DNA of 64,000 nt from contig OY253652.1 in NCBI GenBank assembly GCA_958009055.1, positions 310,001-374,000 on the forward strand, written 5' to 3'. The DNA comes from Choricystis sp. odSpoLacu1 (lineage: Eukaryota > Chlorophyta > Trebouxiophyceae). The stretch's first letter is position 1. Each line of letters starts with the position of its first letter. The position numbers and the translations under genes are program-made. Of the stretch, positions 63,727 to 64,000 are shown piece by piece. The notes beneath the pieces are model-generated. The model was not told the origin of the DNA. It ran no database searches and worked only from the letters and a program-made list of their open reading frames with translations.

Positions 63727-64000
63727 GCTGCTGTCACGTCGAGTTTGTGCTGCTGGTTTTCGGTCGTCCGCGCTTCAAACCCTCTTAACCCACGGGTCAC
63801 CCTTTTTTGGCTTTGGAGGTTGGTCACACCCCCGTCGACGATCTTCCAGCCATCAATCCCAGTCGACAGCAAAACATTTAACTCAAAGAAGCTCACCAAG
63901 TGGTGCTGGCCCCCGCCAACCACCCAGCGATGATCACACCCCACCCCTACGTCATAGGTGTTACCCGCCGCCGCTAACCGCATCGCCATAGATCAAGCTT
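63727..64000. other. Terminal stretch of lower GC, content unclear
   Basis: 274 bp upstream of the MutT gene. Composition is markedly less GC-rich than the rest. On the minus strand an open frame starts at 63989 (MAMRLAAAGNTYDVGVGCDH...) and stays open into the MutT gene region; its first 60 residues have balanced amino-acid use, unlike local shadow frames. It may be part of a neighbouring gene's exon or only the promoter. The window ends at a HindIII site. Confidence 0.3.

Noticed and set aside
63995..64000. HindIII site at the right edge as a clone end
   Set aside because: A single site at the edge is no proof; the left edge has none, and no vector sequence is visible.

Overview
The window looks like nuclear DNA of a unicellular green alga (Chlorophyta). 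It is very GC-rich and packed, with about 37 protein genes in 64 kb on both strands. The 33 introns I could resolve are all GT-AG and mostly 80-170 bp. At least eight genes carry TGTAA, the chlorophyte poly(A) signal, just past the stop. The protein set is plant-like: a CDKC kinase, a plant-type PfkB kinase, a plastid S4 protein, DUF1664, aprataxin fused to a P-loop kinase, and a SAC1/SLT-like transporter. Species is not assigned. No tRNA, rRNA, CRISPR array or autonomous transposon was recognised.

Layout. 1-3.5 kb: 3' part of a thiamine-phosphate synthase gene (+), a small membrane protein (-) and a MORN-filamin protein (-). 3.6-7.9 kb: a nine-exon minus-strand gene fusing a cellulose-synthase-type GT2 to a GH9 cellulase-like domain that has lost its catalytic acids. 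8-21.4 kb: two poorly characterised proteins (+), CTP:phosphocholine cytidylyltransferase (-), a small Cys-rich membrane protein (+), a coiled-coil protein (-), a DCAF8-like WD40 protein (+), a PfkB kinase (+) and a cytochrome P450 (+). 21.6-28.9 kb: a hypothetical protein and a THADA/TRM732 homologue (-). 29-32.2 kb: a small coiled-coil protein (+), then KDM8-like JmjC, an SH3BGR-type thioredoxin-fold protein and TRAPPC1/BET5 (all -). 32.3-43.3 kb: a type IIB Ca2+-ATPase (+), FHA-kinase-aprataxin (+), CDKC (-), DUF1664 (+), DCP2 (-) and a DMT transporter (+). 43.4-55.4 kb: a small gene (-), an SLC13/RCK transporter (+), a SET/MYND protein (-), a Cys-rich type II membrane protein (+), RPN1 (+), an Ala-rich helical protein (-) and MTH1 (+). 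55.6-63.7 kb: S4 protein (+), MED6 (-), UTP18 (-), lysosomal-type alpha-mannosidase (+) and MutT (-).

The genes are mostly unrelated housekeeping functions, as usual for a nuclear chromosome, with many divergent pairs sharing short promoters. One pair, SH3BGR-like and KDM8-like, overlaps stop and start as ATGA, which would fit a bicistronic mRNA.

Sequence quality or mutation matters here. Seven genes are frame-disrupted. All eight disruptions can be read as one extra repeat unit in a simple repeat (G/C runs, or GC/GA dinucleotides). Two neighbouring genes also carry in-frame stops (two TAA, one TAG). These are either consensus errors, recent lesions or recoding. I annotate the genes across them and do not claim the products are made.
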